Shown here: positions 24,810-33,324 of the stretch, piece by piece
How positions within the stretch are numbered: the first letter of the stretch is position 1
Layout of the letters: every line of letters starts with the position of its first letter
NCBI RefSeq assembly: GCF_002920575.1
Contig: NZ_PQSQ01000032.1
Coordinates: forward strand, 1-64,000
Length of the DNA stretch: 64,000 nt
Source: Streptomyces sp. Ru73
Lineage (GTDB): Bacteria; Actinomycetota; Actinomycetes; Streptomycetales; Streptomycetaceae
Reading direction: 5' to 3'
Position numbers and translations under genes: made by a program
The notes under the pieces: generated by a model
Seen by the model: the letters and a program-made list of their open reading frames with translations, nothing else
The model's database searches: none
What the model was told of the DNA's origin: nothing

Positions 24810-25331
24810 ATGCGAGTCCGCAGCAGAGTCCGCGCCGTCCTCAGCACCCTGACGCTCGTCCTCGGCGCCCTCTTCGCCCCCGGCTTCGGCGTCCTCACCG
24901 GCGCCGGCGAGGCACACGCCGTCACCAAGCTCACCCACGCCCAGGCCACCGCGATGTTCCGCGACGCCGGCATCACCTGGTCCTCGTCGGGCGGCTGCTC
25001 CGACCGCAACAACCCCACCTGCACCTCCTTCGACCAGCTCAACCAGCCCACCGCGCAGGGCGCCGTCACCCTCAAGAAGGCCAGCGGCTGCGCCCTGAAC
25101 ATCACCGGTGGCACCGAGACCGGCCACGCCAGTGGCACCTACAGCCACTGGAACGGCTACAAGCTCGACTTCGGCCTGAACACCTGCGTCAGCAACTACG
25201 TCACCGGCACCTTCACCTACATCGGCGTACGGAGCGACGGCGCGCCGATGTACCGGTCCGGCTCCGGCAACGTCTACGCCAAGGAGGGCTCCCACTGGGA
25301 CGTCCTCTACTACAACTGCGGCGGCTGCTGA
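24810..25331 (+). CDS. Secreted small protein with M15-peptidase-like C-terminal motif
   Basis: A 173-residue exported protein. Residues 1-37 are a Sec signal peptide (Arg-rich start, hydrophobic core, AEAHA-type cleavage in GEAHAVT). The mature part has five or more Cys (SGGCSDRNNPTC, SGCALN, NTCVSN, NCGGC), suggesting disulfides. The segment TGGTETGHASGTYSHWNGYKL resembles the His...His...Asp metal-site region of D-Ala-D-Ala carboxypeptidases (M15), but the domain is short and activity is only inferred. The ATG at 24810 follows AGGAGG. The PL8 lyase gene starts three bases after its stop, so they are co-transcribed and both act outside the cell. Confidence 0.75.
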   Translation: MRVRSRVRAVLSTLTLVLGALFAPGFGVLTGAGEAHAVTKLTHAQATAMFRDAGITWSSSGGCSDRNNPTCTSFDQLNQPTAQGAVTLKKASGCALNITGGTETGHASGTYSHWNGYKLDFGLNTCVSNYVTGTFTYIGVRSDGAPMYRSGSGNVYAKEGSHWDVLYYNCGGC

Positions 25332-25333
25332 CC

Positions 25334-27748
25334 ATGGCCGCGCGCGCTTCCCACTGGTCCCGCAGGGGCTTCCTCGCGGCGGGCGGTGCGGGCGCGGCCG
25401 CCCTCGCGCTGCCCCCATCGGCCACCCTCGCGCTGCCCGCACCGGCCGCCCGCGCCGCCGGGCCCGCCGACGACGAGTTCGCCACCCTGCGGCAGCGCTG
25501 GCTGGACCTCCAGCTGGGCACCGGCTACGACCCGGCCGCCGAGCCGTACGCCTCCCGGCTGCGCGAGACCGGTGACCTCGCCCGGCGGTTCCGCCCTGCC
25601 ATGGCGCCCGCCACCGCCTCGCTCTGGCCCGACTGCCCCTTCGACCCGCCCGCCGGCATCACCCAGAGCTACAGCCGGCTGAACACCATGGCGCAGGCGT
25701 ACGCCCAGCCCGGTACCGGCCTCACCGGGGACGCCGGGCTCCTCGCCGACGTGCTCAAGGGCCTGGACCACCTCGAAGCGCGGGTCTACAACGCGGCCAC
25801 CGCCCGCTACGGCAACTGGTGGGAGTGGCAGATCGGCAGCCCGCGGCTGCTGCTGGACACCATGACGATCGTCGACGACGCGCTGACCGACGCGCAGCGC
25901 GACCGGTACCTCGCCGCCGTCGACCACTTCGTGCCCGACGCGATGCTCGGCGACTACACGGGCACCAGCACCGGCGCCAACCGCGTCGACCTCTGCCGGG
26001 TCGTCGCGGTGCGCGGCGTCCTCGGCCGGTCGGCGGCGAAACTGGCGCTCGCCCGCGACGCCCTCTCGCCGGTGTTCCCGTACGTGACGAAGGGCGACGG
26101 GCTGTACACGGACGGCTCGTTCATCCAGCACACCTGGGTCGCGTACTCCGGTACGTACGGCTATGTGCTGCTGGACGGGCTGGGGCGGCTGTTCACGCTG
26201 CTGCGCGGCAGCAGCTGGGAGGTGACCGACCCGAAGCGGCAGATCATCTTCGACAGCGTGGAGCACGCCTACGCGCCGCTGCTGCACAACGGCCTGATGA
26301 TGGACAGCGTCAACGGGCGGGCGATCAGCCGCGGTTATCTGCTCAACGACGACCGCAAGGTGATGCGCAGCGACCACTTCCACGGGCACGCGCTGCTGGC
26401 CGCCGTGGCGGTGCTGGGGCAGGGCGCCTCCGCCGCCGAGCGGGACCGCTGGAACGCCATGGTCAAGGGCTGGATCGAGCGGGACACCACGCTGGACGTG
26501 CTCACCGACCGGCAGTTCGGGGTGGCGGACGCCGCGCGGCTGGCCGCCGTGGCCGCAGGTCCGGGGCCCGCGGAGCCCGAGCCGGTCGCGCACACGCTGT
26601 TCCCCGCCATGGACCGGGCGGTGCACCGCCGCCCCGGCTTCGCCGCCGGCATCGCCATGGCGTCGGAGCGGATCACGTACTACGAGAACGGCAACGGGGA
26701 GAATCCGCGCGGCTGGCACACCGGCGCCGGAATGCTCTACTGGTGGGGCGCGGACTTCGGCGGCGGCCAGTACACGGACTCCTTCTGGCCGACGGTGGAC
26801 CCGTACCGGCTGCCGGGCACGACGGTCTCCACCAAGCGGCTCGCCGACAACGAGGGCGGCGGCTGGGGCGAGCCGAAGCCGGCGGCGGCGTGGGTGGGCG
26901 GCACCACGGACGGCGAGTTCGCCGCCGTGGGGCAGGACCTGCGGGGCCTCTCCTCGACGCTGCGGGCGAAGAAGTCCTGGTTCTGCCTGGCCGACGCGGT
27001 CGTCTGCCTCGGCGCGGGGATCACCTCGCGGGACGGCGTGCCCGCCGAGACGGTCGTCGACAACCGCAACCTCGGCGCCGCGGGCAGCCCGCTGCTCACC
27101 GTCGACGGCGTCCCGCAGTCCTCGGCCACCGGCTGGACCGGTACCTTCCCGCGGGCCCGCTGGGCGCACCTGGAGGGGCACGGGGGGTACGTCTTCCCCG
27201 GCGGCGCGCCGCTGCGGGCGCTGCGCGAGGCCCGTACCGGCGCGTGGCACGACATCAACACGGGCTCGTCGCCGGACCGCATCACCCGCCGCTACCTCAC
27301 GCTCTGGCACGACCACGGCACGGACCCGGTGGCCGCCTCGTACGCGTACGTCCTGATGCCGGGGGCCGGGCCGCGCACGCCGGCCGCGCGCGCCGCCGAC
27401 CGGCACTGGCTGGAGGTGCTGGCCAACACCGATGTGGTGCAGGCCGTGCGGGTGCGTGCGCTGGGCGTGACGGCGGCGAACTTCTGGCGGGCCGGCTCGG
27501 CGGGCCCGCTGACCGTCTCGAAGCCGGTGTCCGTGCTGGTGCGCGAGCGGGGCCGGACGGCGACGGTGTGCGTGGCGGAGCCGCCGCGGACGGGGGAGCC
27601 GGTGGAGGTCGTCTGGGACCGGCCGGTGCGCGCGGTGGTGAGCGCCGGGCCCGGCGTCACGGTCCTGGGGACCGGCCGCCGGCTGCGGCTGCGGATCAGT
27701 CCGGGCACGGTCTGCGCCACGTTCCGCTGTACGGTCACCACAGGCTGA
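25334..27748 (+). CDS. Polysaccharide lyase family 8 enzyme, Tat-exported
   Basis: An 804-residue secreted lyase. The first 42 residues are a twin-arginine signal (SRRGFLAAGGAGAAALALP). The N-terminal alpha/alpha barrel (about 50-400) shows NWWEWQIGSPR, STGANRVDLC and DGSFIQHTWVAYSGTYG, which supply the Asn, His and Tyr of the beta-elimination site, and FHGHALLA. The central and C-terminal beta-sandwich domains follow (GMLYWWGADF, then a C-terminal domain ending in TTG). Family members degrade hyaluronate, chondroitin or xanthan; the target here is not fixed by sequence. An internal repeat of LPPSATLALPAPAA follows the signal. It is coupled to the small secreted protein before it. Confidence 0.9.
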   Translation: MAARASHWSRRGFLAAGGAGAAALALPPSATLALPAPAARAAGPADDEFATLRQRWLDLQLGTGYDPAAEPYASRLRETGDLARRFRPAMAPATASLWPDCPFDPPAGITQSYSRLNTMAQAYAQPGTGLTGDAGLLADVLKGLDHLEARVYNAATARYGNWWEWQIGSPRLLLDTMTIVDDALTDAQRDRYLAAVDHFVPDAMLGDYTGTSTGANRVDLCRVVAVRGVLGRSAAKLALARDALSPVFPYVTKGDGLYTDGSFIQHTWVAYSGTYGYVLLDGLGRLFTLLRGSSWEVTDPKRQIIFDSVEHAYAPLLHNGLMMDSVNGRAISRGYLLNDDRKVMRSDHFHGHALLAAVAVLGQGASAAERDRWNAMVKGWIERDTTLDVLTDRQFGVADAARLAAVAAGPGPAEPEPVAHTLFPAMDRAVHRRPGFAAGIAMASERITYYENGNGENPRGWHTGAGMLYWWGADFGGGQYTDSFWPTVDPYRLPGTTVSTKRLADNEGGGWGEPKPAAAWVGGTTDGEFAAVGQDLRGLSSTLRAKKSWFCLADAVVCLGAGITSRDGVPAETVVDNRNLGAAGSPLLTVDGVPQSSATGWTGTFPRARWAHLEGHGGYVFPGGAPLRALREARTGAWHDINTGSSPDRITRRYLTLWHDHGTDPVAASYAYVLMPGAGPRTPAARAADRHWLEVLANTDVVQAVRVRALGVTAANFWRAGSAGPLTVSKPVSVLVRERGRTATVCVAEPPRTGEPVEVVWDRPVRAVVSAGPGVTVLGTGRRLRLRISPGTVCATFRCTVTTG

Positions 27749-27834
27749 CCCGGCCGCCGGGCGGTGCGGGCGCGGCCCCGCCGTCCGGTGCCGGTGCGGG
27801 CCGTGGCCGGGAAGTGCGGTCAATCTGCGGACGG

Positions 27835-27863
27835 CCACAAGACGACACCGGTGTCTTTTGTGG
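27835..27863 (+). terminator. Hairpin terminator after the PL8 gene
   Basis: Outer arms CCACAA/TTGTGG and inner arms GACACC/GGTGTC stack with a small internal bulge, and the 3' side carries TTTT. The rest of the 270-base gap to accB contains promoter-like AT-richer DNA near 27955-28000 and no gene. Confidence 0.55.
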
Positions 27864-28018
27864 GCCCCGCACAGTGCCCGGTCGGTGGCTCTTCGCGTCC
27901 GGGCCGGTCCGGCGCCCCGCGTGCAGCGTGGTTCTGTTCTGCCTGCCCACCATTTCGCGCTCGACGTTGTACGAAACCGACATCGGTTCATGAGCAGGTG
28001 TCCGCGTACCGTCGATGC

Positions 28019-29602
28019 ATGACCACTGTCGAAGATGCGCCCGCCGAGGCGAACGACGCCCGCGGGCGCGTCGCCGAGCTGCACGCGATCCGTGAGCAGG
28101 CCCGGCGAGGCCCGAGTGAGCGCGCCACCGAGGCCCAGCGCGCCAAGGGCAAGCTCACCGCCCGCGAGCGGATCGACCTCCTGCTGGACGAGGGGTCCTT
28201 CAACGAGGTGGAGCCGCTGCGCCGGCACCGGGCGACCGGCTTCGGCCTGGAGAACAAGAAGCCGTACACCGACGGTGTGATCACCGGCTGGGGCACCGTG
28301 CACGGCCGTACCGTCTTCGTGTACGCGCACGACTTCCGGATCTTCGGCGGCGCGCTGGGCGAGGCCCACGCCACCAAGATCCACAAGATCATGGACATGG
28401 CCATCCAGGCCGGTGCGCCGCTGGTGTCGCTGAACGACGGCGCCGGCGCCCGTATCCAGGAGGGCGTCTCCGCGCTCGCCGGGTACGGCGGCATCTTCCA
28501 GCGCAACACCAAGGCCTCGGGTGTCATCCCGCAGATCTCGGTGATGCTGGGCCCGTGCGCCGGCGGCGCCGCCTACAGCCCCGCGCTGACGGACTTCGTG
28601 TTCATGGTGCGGGAGACCTCGCAGATGTTCATCACCGGGCCCGACGTGGTCCGCGCGGTGACCGGCGAGGAGATCACGCAGAACGGGCTGGGCGGCGCCG
28701 ACGTGCACGCCGAGACCTCGGGCGTCTGCCACTTCGCGTACGACGACGAGGCCACCTGCCTGGAGGAGGTCCGCTACCTCCTGTCGCTGCTGCCGTCCAA
28801 CAACCGGGAGAACCCGCCGTCGGTCCCGAGCGACGACCCGGTGGAGCGGTCCGGCGACGCGCTGCTGGACCTGGTGCCGGCCGACGGCAACCGCCCGTAC
28901 GACATGCGCAAGGTCATCGAGGAGATCGTCGACGACGGCGAGTTCCTGGAGGTCCACGAGCGCTGGGCGACCAACATCATCTGCGCGCTGTCCCGCATGG
29001 ACGGCGAGGTCGTCGGCATCATCGCCAACCAGCCGCAGTCGCTGGCGGGCGTGCTGGACATCGAGGCGTCGGAGAAGGCTGCCCGCTTCGTCCAGATGTG
29101 CGATGCTTTCAATATCCCGATCCTCACCCTGCTGGACGTCCCCGGCTTCCTGCCGGGCGTCGACCAGGAGCACGGCGGGATCATCCGGCACGGCGCCAAG
29201 CTGCTGTACGCGTACTGCAACGCCACCGTGCCGCGGATCTCGGTCGTGCTGCGCAAGGCGTACGGCGGTGCCTACATCGTCATGGACTCCCAGTCCATCG
29301 GCGCCGACCTCACCTACGCGTGGCCGACCAACGAGATCGCCGTGATGGGTGCCGAGGGCGCGGCCAACGTGATCTTCCGCAAGCAGATCGCCGAGGCGGA
29401 CGACCCGGAGGCCATGCGGGCACGCATGGTCAAGGAGTACAAGTCCGAGCTGATGCACCCGTACTACGCGGCCGAGCGCGGCCTCGTCGACGACGTGATC
29501 GACCCGGCGGAGACCCGCGAGGTGCTGATCCGCTCGCTGGCCATGCTCCGGTCCAAGCACGCCGACCTGCCGGCCCGCAAGCACGGCAACCCGCCGCAGT
29601 AA
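28019..29602 (+). CDS. accB: Acyl-CoA carboxylase carboxyltransferase (beta) subunit, AccB type
   Basis: A 527-residue carboxyltransferase that moves CO2 from biotin to acetyl-, propionyl- or butyryl-CoA, giving malonyl- and methylmalonyl-CoA for fatty acid and polyketide synthesis. The two crotonase-like halves contain the oxyanion-hole glycines (GPCAGGAAYSPAL and RKAYGGAYIVMDSQ). Ile420 in GGAYIVM is the residue that, in S. coelicolor, separates AccB (Ile) from the propionyl-specific PccB (Asp), so the broad AccB type is favoured. The ATG at 28019 is chosen since the family begins near it. It is followed after 52 bases by the epsilon subunit. Confidence 0.93.
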   Translation: MTTVEDAPAEANDARGRVAELHAIREQARRGPSERATEAQRAKGKLTARERIDLLLDEGSFNEVEPLRRHRATGFGLENKKPYTDGVITGWGTVHGRTVFVYAHDFRIFGGALGEAHATKIHKIMDMAIQAGAPLVSLNDGAGARIQEGVSALAGYGGIFQRNTKASGVIPQISVMLGPCAGGAAYSPALTDFVFMVRETSQMFITGPDVVRAVTGEEITQNGLGGADVHAETSGVCHFAYDDEATCLEEVRYLLSLLPSNNRENPPSVPSDDPVERSGDALLDLVPADGNRPYDMRKVIEEIVDDGEFLEVHERWATNIICALSRMDGEVVGIIANQPQSLAGVLDIEASEKAARFVQMCDAFNIPILTLLDVPGFLPGVDQEHGGIIRHGAKLLYAYCNATVPRISVVLRKAYGGAYIVMDSQSIGADLTYAWPTNEIAVMGAEGAANVIFRKQIAEADDPEAMRARMVKEYKSELMHPYYAAERGLVDDVIDPAETREVLIRSLAMLRSKHADLPARKHGNPPQ

Positions 29603-29654
29603 TCCCGTTACCGCTCTGTACCGCAGCAACCCTGCGACCTTGGAGACGACGAAA

Positions 29655-29867
29655 GTGAACCCTGCCGATATCTCCGACCGTTCCCTGGTCCGCGTCGAGA
29701 AGGGCGAGGCCAGCGAGGAGGAGCTCGCCGCGCTGACCGCGGTGCTGCTCGCCCGCGCCGCCCACCGGCCGGCCGAGGTGCCGGCGCAGCCGCACGCCAC
29801 GGCGGCGCGCTGGCGCCGTCTGGAGCGCCAGCGCGGCTTCCACGGCGCGCGCTCCTGGCAGCGGTAA
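29655..29867 (+). CDS. accE: Acyl-CoA carboxylase epsilon subunit
   Basis: A 70-residue protein of the actinobacterial carboxylase epsilon family, which strengthens the complex of biotinylated alpha and carboxyltransferase beta subunits. LVRVEKGEASEEELAALTAVL is the conserved N-terminal helix region and the C-terminus ends in the family's Trp/Arg-rich RWRRLERQRGFHGARSWQR. The GTG at 29655 with GGAGA eight bases upstream is preferred over a TTG at 29640 in the same frame. Its position directly after accB confirms the assignment. Confidence 0.92.
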   Translation: MNPADISDRSLVRVEKGEASEEELAALTAVLLARAAHRPAEVPAQPHATAARWRRLERQRGFHGARSWQR

Positions 29868-29880
29868 CCGCTGGTACGGA

Positions 29881-29918
29881 CGAAGGGCCCCGCACACGTC
29901 GGTGTGCGGGGCCCTTCG
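29881..29918. terminator. Strong bidirectional terminator after accE
   Basis: A perfect 17-bp stem (29881-29897 with 29902-29918) with GTCG loop. The same stem, arm CGAAGGGCCCCGCACAC, occurs again at 33269-33310. Confidence 0.9.
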
Positions 29919-29932
29919 GCGTGCCGGGGCGG

Positions 29933-31231
29933 TCAGGTGCGCACCGCGCCGGCCGCCTCGACCGCGGGCTCCGGGGGAGTGGTGTCCGCGGACGCCTCGG
30001 GCAGCTTCAGGTACAGGGTCAGCAGCGACGAGACGACGTACAGCGCGGCGAAGATGATGACGACGCCGGCCGGGCCGACCGGGGTGAGGAAGAGGCTGAC
30101 GATCGCCGGGCCGACGAAGGCCGCGCCGCCCGCGCCGAGGTTCAGCAGGGCCATGGCGCCGCCCTTGTTCTCCGGGGCCAGTGCCGGGATCAGCGCGGAG
30201 ATGGGCACGAAGCCGGCCAGGGTGATGCCGTAGAGCATGCCGCAGACGATCGCGACCGGGTAGTTGCTGCCGACGGCCTGCGGCACGAAGTACAGCGTGA
30301 GGGTGGTGACGGCGCAGCCCAGGCCGCCGAACGTGGCGATGGTCCGCCGCCAGCCGATCCTGTCGCCGATGACGCCGAAGATCAGGTTGAAGACGACGTT
30401 CGTGCCGTAGATCACGGCGAGCAGGGTCAGCCAGCGGCCTTCGCCGAAGCCCAGTTCCTTGCCGAAGAAGGTGGGCAGGAAGACCAGGAAGCCGAACTCG
30501 GGCGCCGTGTTGATGATGCGGACCACGCAGCCCACCGCGACCCGGGGGTGTGTCCAGGCGATCGAGAGGCTGGAGATGAGCGACTGCACCGGCTTGACGT
30601 CCGGCGGTGCCAGCCGGGTGAAGCCGGTCCGCTCCTTCACGCCGAACATGCAGAAGGCGCCGCCGACCGCGATGATGCCGAGCGCCACCCACAACGTGCC
30701 GAACTGGCCGAAGACCGGGTTGCTCGCGCCGGCCACCAGCGAGCCCAGCGTGGGCAGGCCGCCGGTGAACGCCATGTAGAACCACCCGACGGCGGCCCCC
30801 ATCCGTGCCATGGGCGCCGTCGCCGTGATCCAGACCAGGAATCCGAAGGCGAACAGGGGGTAGCCGAAGCCGCGGAGGCCGTAGAAGACCAGCATCAGGG
30901 CGTAGTTCTGCGGGCCGAGCGCGAAGACCAGGAAGAGGATGTCGAAGACGATCCAGATCGCGAGCCCCAGCTGCATCACCCGCCGCGGCCCCCACAGGTC
31001 CGACAGCGCGCCGGAGAGCCATGAGGCGAGCATGACCGTGACGCCGTAGGCGGTGATGACGTACGAGGCGTGCACCTCCGTGCCGGCGCCGTGGTCCGCC
31101 ATGTACGGCGCGATGAAGCCCGACTCGACACCGTCGCCGACCATGAACAGCAGCACGCCGAGGTAGCCGTAGACCAGCGCCTTGGGGATGCCGAGGCGGT
31201 CGGGCAGTGAGAGCGCCGAGGGGGGAGCCAT
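29933..31231 (-). CDS. MFS transporter of the RbtT/DalT/CsbX polyol type
   Basis: A 432-residue transporter with about twelve helices. The start LGIPKALVYGYLGVLLFMVGDGVESGFIAPY and GLRGFGYPLFAFGFLVWI are typical of the group that carries ribitol, D-arabinitol and related polyols, also annotated as alpha-ketoglutarate permease-like. The ATG at 31231 follows GGAGG. It is divergent from the DhaK-DhaL kinase with 200 bases between, and the two probably form one uptake-plus-phosphorylation unit for a three- or four-carbon polyol or ketose. It ends at the terminator shared with accE. Confidence 0.87.
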   Translation of the reverse strand: MAPPSALSLPDRLGIPKALVYGYLGVLLFMVGDGVESGFIAPYMADHGAGTEVHASYVITAYGVTVMLASWLSGALSDLWGPRRVMQLGLAIWIVFDILFLVFALGPQNYALMLVFYGLRGFGYPLFAFGFLVWITATAPMARMGAAVGWFYMAFTGGLPTLGSLVAGASNPVFGQFGTLWVALGIIAVGGAFCMFGVKERTGFTRLAPPDVKPVQSLISSLSIAWTHPRVAVGCVVRIINTAPEFGFLVFLPTFFGKELGFGEGRWLTLLAVIYGTNVVFNLIFGVIGDRIGWRRTIATFGGLGCAVTTLTLYFVPQAVGSNYPVAIVCGMLYGITLAGFVPISALIPALAPENKGGAMALLNLGAGGAAFVGPAIVSLFLTPVGPAGVVIIFAALYVVSSLLTLYLKLPEASADTTPPEPAVEAAGAVRT

Positions 31232-31295
31232 GTCACGCCTCCGTGGGAGCGAGGGTGGTGAGGGTGGGACATCAGCAGCATGAATCCTGTGAACT

Positions 31296-31312
31296 TCACA
31301 TGCAAGATGTGA
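31296..31312. promoter_or_regulatory. Operator candidate between transporter and kinase
   Basis: TCACAT and ATGTGA arms flank GCAAG, with outer CTGT/ACAG bases in near-symmetric position (31288-31318). It is the only clear dyad in the divergent promoter region. No regulator gene is adjacent. Confidence 0.5.
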
Positions 31313-31431
31313 TGACAGGTTTTCTGGGCCGTGATTCTCACAGCACCGAGCGTGATTTACGCGCTGAGGGGTGACGAACCTGTGATCCGGGTGTTAAATC
31401 CAACAGGGACGGAACAAAGGAGTGTGCCCTG

Positions 31432-33192
31432 ATGACCACGACGCCCGACGGCCTCGGACACAATGCCGCGACCTTCCGCGAGGACTGGCTGGAAGGACTG
31501 GCCGACGCCTACGCGCGCACGCTCCGGCGGGTGCCCGGCACCTTCGGCGTGGTCGGCCGCCACGCCCCGCGCCCCGGCAAGGTCGCCCTCGTCATCGGCG
31601 GCGGGTCCGGCCACTACCCGGCCTTCGCCGGACTGGTCGGCCCCGGGCTCGCGGACGCCGCCGCGGTCGGCGACGTCTTCGCCAGCCCCAGCGCCGAGCA
31701 GATCTACCGCACCGCCAAGGCCGCCGACGGCGGCGCCGGGGTCCTGATGTCCTACGGCAACTACGCGGGCGACGTGATGCACTTCGGCCTGGCGGCCCGC
31801 CGCCTCGCCGCCGAGGGCGTGCCCGTGCGCACCGTTCTGGTCACCGACGACGTGGCCAGCGGCCCACCGCCCGTGGAGGGCCAGGAGATCGACCCCTCGC
31901 GCGACCGGCGCGGCGTGGCCGGCGACTTCTTCGTCTTCAAGGTGGCCGGCGCGGCCGCCGAGCGCGGCGACGACCTGGACGGCGTGGCCCGGGTGGCGGC
32001 CCGTGCCAACGCCATGACCCGCACCTTCGGCGCCGCGTTCGCCGGCTGCACGCTGCCCGGCGCGGCCGAGCCGCTGTTCACCGTGAACAAGGGCACCACG
32101 GAGCTGGGCATGGGCATCCACGGCGAGCCCGGCATGCGCACCACCCGCAGCCTCACCGCCGCCGAGCTCGCCGACGAGCTGGTGGACAACCTCCTCCCCG
32201 AGCTGCCCCCGCTGCCCGAGGGCGCGGGCGGCCGGGTCGCCGTCCTCCTCAACGGCCTGGGCCGGACCAAGTACGAGGAGATGTTCGTGGTCTTCCGGCA
32301 GGTCAACCGGCGCCTGAAGGAGGCCGGGCTGGCCCCGTTCCGGCCGGAGGTCGGCGAGTTCGTCACCTCCTTCGACATGGCGGGCGTCTCGCTGTCGGTG
32401 ATGGTCCTCGACGACGAGCTGGCCGAGCTGTACGACGCGGCCTGCGACACCCCGGCCTTCCGCAGCCTGCCGGGGCCCCGTACGGACGCCGACGACGTAC
32501 GGGAGACCCCCGCGGAGCCGGAGGCGCGGCCGCAGGCCGGGCCGTCCGCGGCCGACCTGCCCGCGACGGCGGCGCTCCAGGCCGCGCTGGACCTGGTCGC
32601 CGCCAACGAGGAGGAGCTGGGGCGGCTCGACGCGGTCGCCGGCGACGGGGACCACGGCATCGGCATCGTCCGCGGGCTGCGGGCGGCGGTGGCCGCCGCG
32701 CGCGACACCGAACCGGGCCCGGCCGGGGACCCGCACTCCGCGGGCAAGGCACTGCTCTCCGCCGGTCTCGCCCTCGCGGACGCCTCCGGCGGCGCGTCGG
32801 GCGCGCTGTACGGGGCACTGCTGGCCGAGACCGGCGCGGTCCTCGTACGGGCCCCGGAAGGCGCCTCCTGCACCACGGCGCTGCTCGCGGAGGCGGTGGG
32901 AGCGGCGCAGCGGGCGGTGTCGGAGCTCGGCGGCGCCGCGGTGGGGGAGAAGACCATGCTGGATGCGCTGGACCCGTTCCGGGCCGAGCTTGCCGCCCGT
33001 ACGGGCGAGGACCTGGCGACTGCCTGGCGTGCGGCGGCCGAGGCGGCCACGAAGGCGGCCGCTGCGACGGCGGAGCTGGTGCCGGCGCGGGGCCGGGCGG
33101 CCCGCATGGGGGACATGGGGTACGGCCACGCGGATGCGGGGGCGACCTCGCTGGCCTTGATCGTCACCGCCGTGGGGGGCACGCTGCGCTGA
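31432..33192 (+). CDS. Dihydroxyacetone/erythrulose kinase, DhaK-DhaL fusion
   Basis: A 586-residue ATP-dependent kinase. The DhaK part (1-345) has IGGGSGHYPAF and the substrate-binding His in GMGIHGEPGMR (about 228), which forms a hemiaminal with the ketose. A 40-residue Pro/Ala linker follows, then DhaL (about 385-586) with the Mg-ATP aspartates in DAVAGDGDHG, SGGASGALYG and the closing DAGATSLAL. The fused form uses ATP rather than PTS phosphate. Similar fusions phosphorylate dihydroxyacetone or D/L-erythrulose. The neighbouring polyol-type transporter slightly favours a polyol-derived ketose. The ATG at 31432 follows AAAGGAG. Confidence 0.9.
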   Translation: MTTTPDGLGHNAATFREDWLEGLADAYARTLRRVPGTFGVVGRHAPRPGKVALVIGGGSGHYPAFAGLVGPGLADAAAVGDVFASPSAEQIYRTAKAADGGAGVLMSYGNYAGDVMHFGLAARRLAAEGVPVRTVLVTDDVASGPPPVEGQEIDPSRDRRGVAGDFFVFKVAGAAAERGDDLDGVARVAARANAMTRTFGAAFAGCTLPGAAEPLFTVNKGTTELGMGIHGEPGMRTTRSLTAAELADELVDNLLPELPPLPEGAGGRVAVLLNGLGRTKYEEMFVVFRQVNRRLKEAGLAPFRPEVGEFVTSFDMAGVSLSVMVLDDELAELYDAACDTPAFRSLPGPRTDADDVRETPAEPEARPQAGPSAADLPATAALQAALDLVAANEEELGRLDAVAGDGDHGIGIVRGLRAAVAAARDTEPGPAGDPHSAGKALLSAGLALADASGGASGALYGALLAETGAVLVRAPEGASCTTALLAEAVGAAQRAVSELGGAAVGEKTMLDALDPFRAELAARTGEDLATAWRAAAEAATKAAAATAELVPARGRAARMGDMGYGHADAGATSLALIVTAVGGTLR

Positions 33193-33268
33193 CGGCCGCG
33201 GCGCCGCGGTGGTTGCTCGCGCCCACGCGGCGGAGCCGTGTCGACACCCTCCCGCGCCCCCTACGGCG

Positions 33269-33310
33269 CGCGAAGGGCCCCGCACACCATGGTGTGCGGG
33301 GCCCTTCGCG
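33269..33310. terminator. Bidirectional terminator between the kinase and conservon 2
   Basis: A 20-bp perfect stem (33269-33288 with 33291-33310) nearly without loop lies between the convergent kinase and cvnD genes. The inner 17 bases of each arm are the same as in the accE terminator. Confidence 0.9.
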
Positions 33311-33324
33311 TACGGGCGGGCCGC

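Noticed and set aside
25310..29800. Minus-strand open frame of nearly 1500 codons opposite the PL8 and accB genes
   Set aside because: It is antisense to two well-supported genes, has low-complexity His/Asp/Val/Arg composition typical of antisense frames in GC-rich DNA, and has no recognisable domain.
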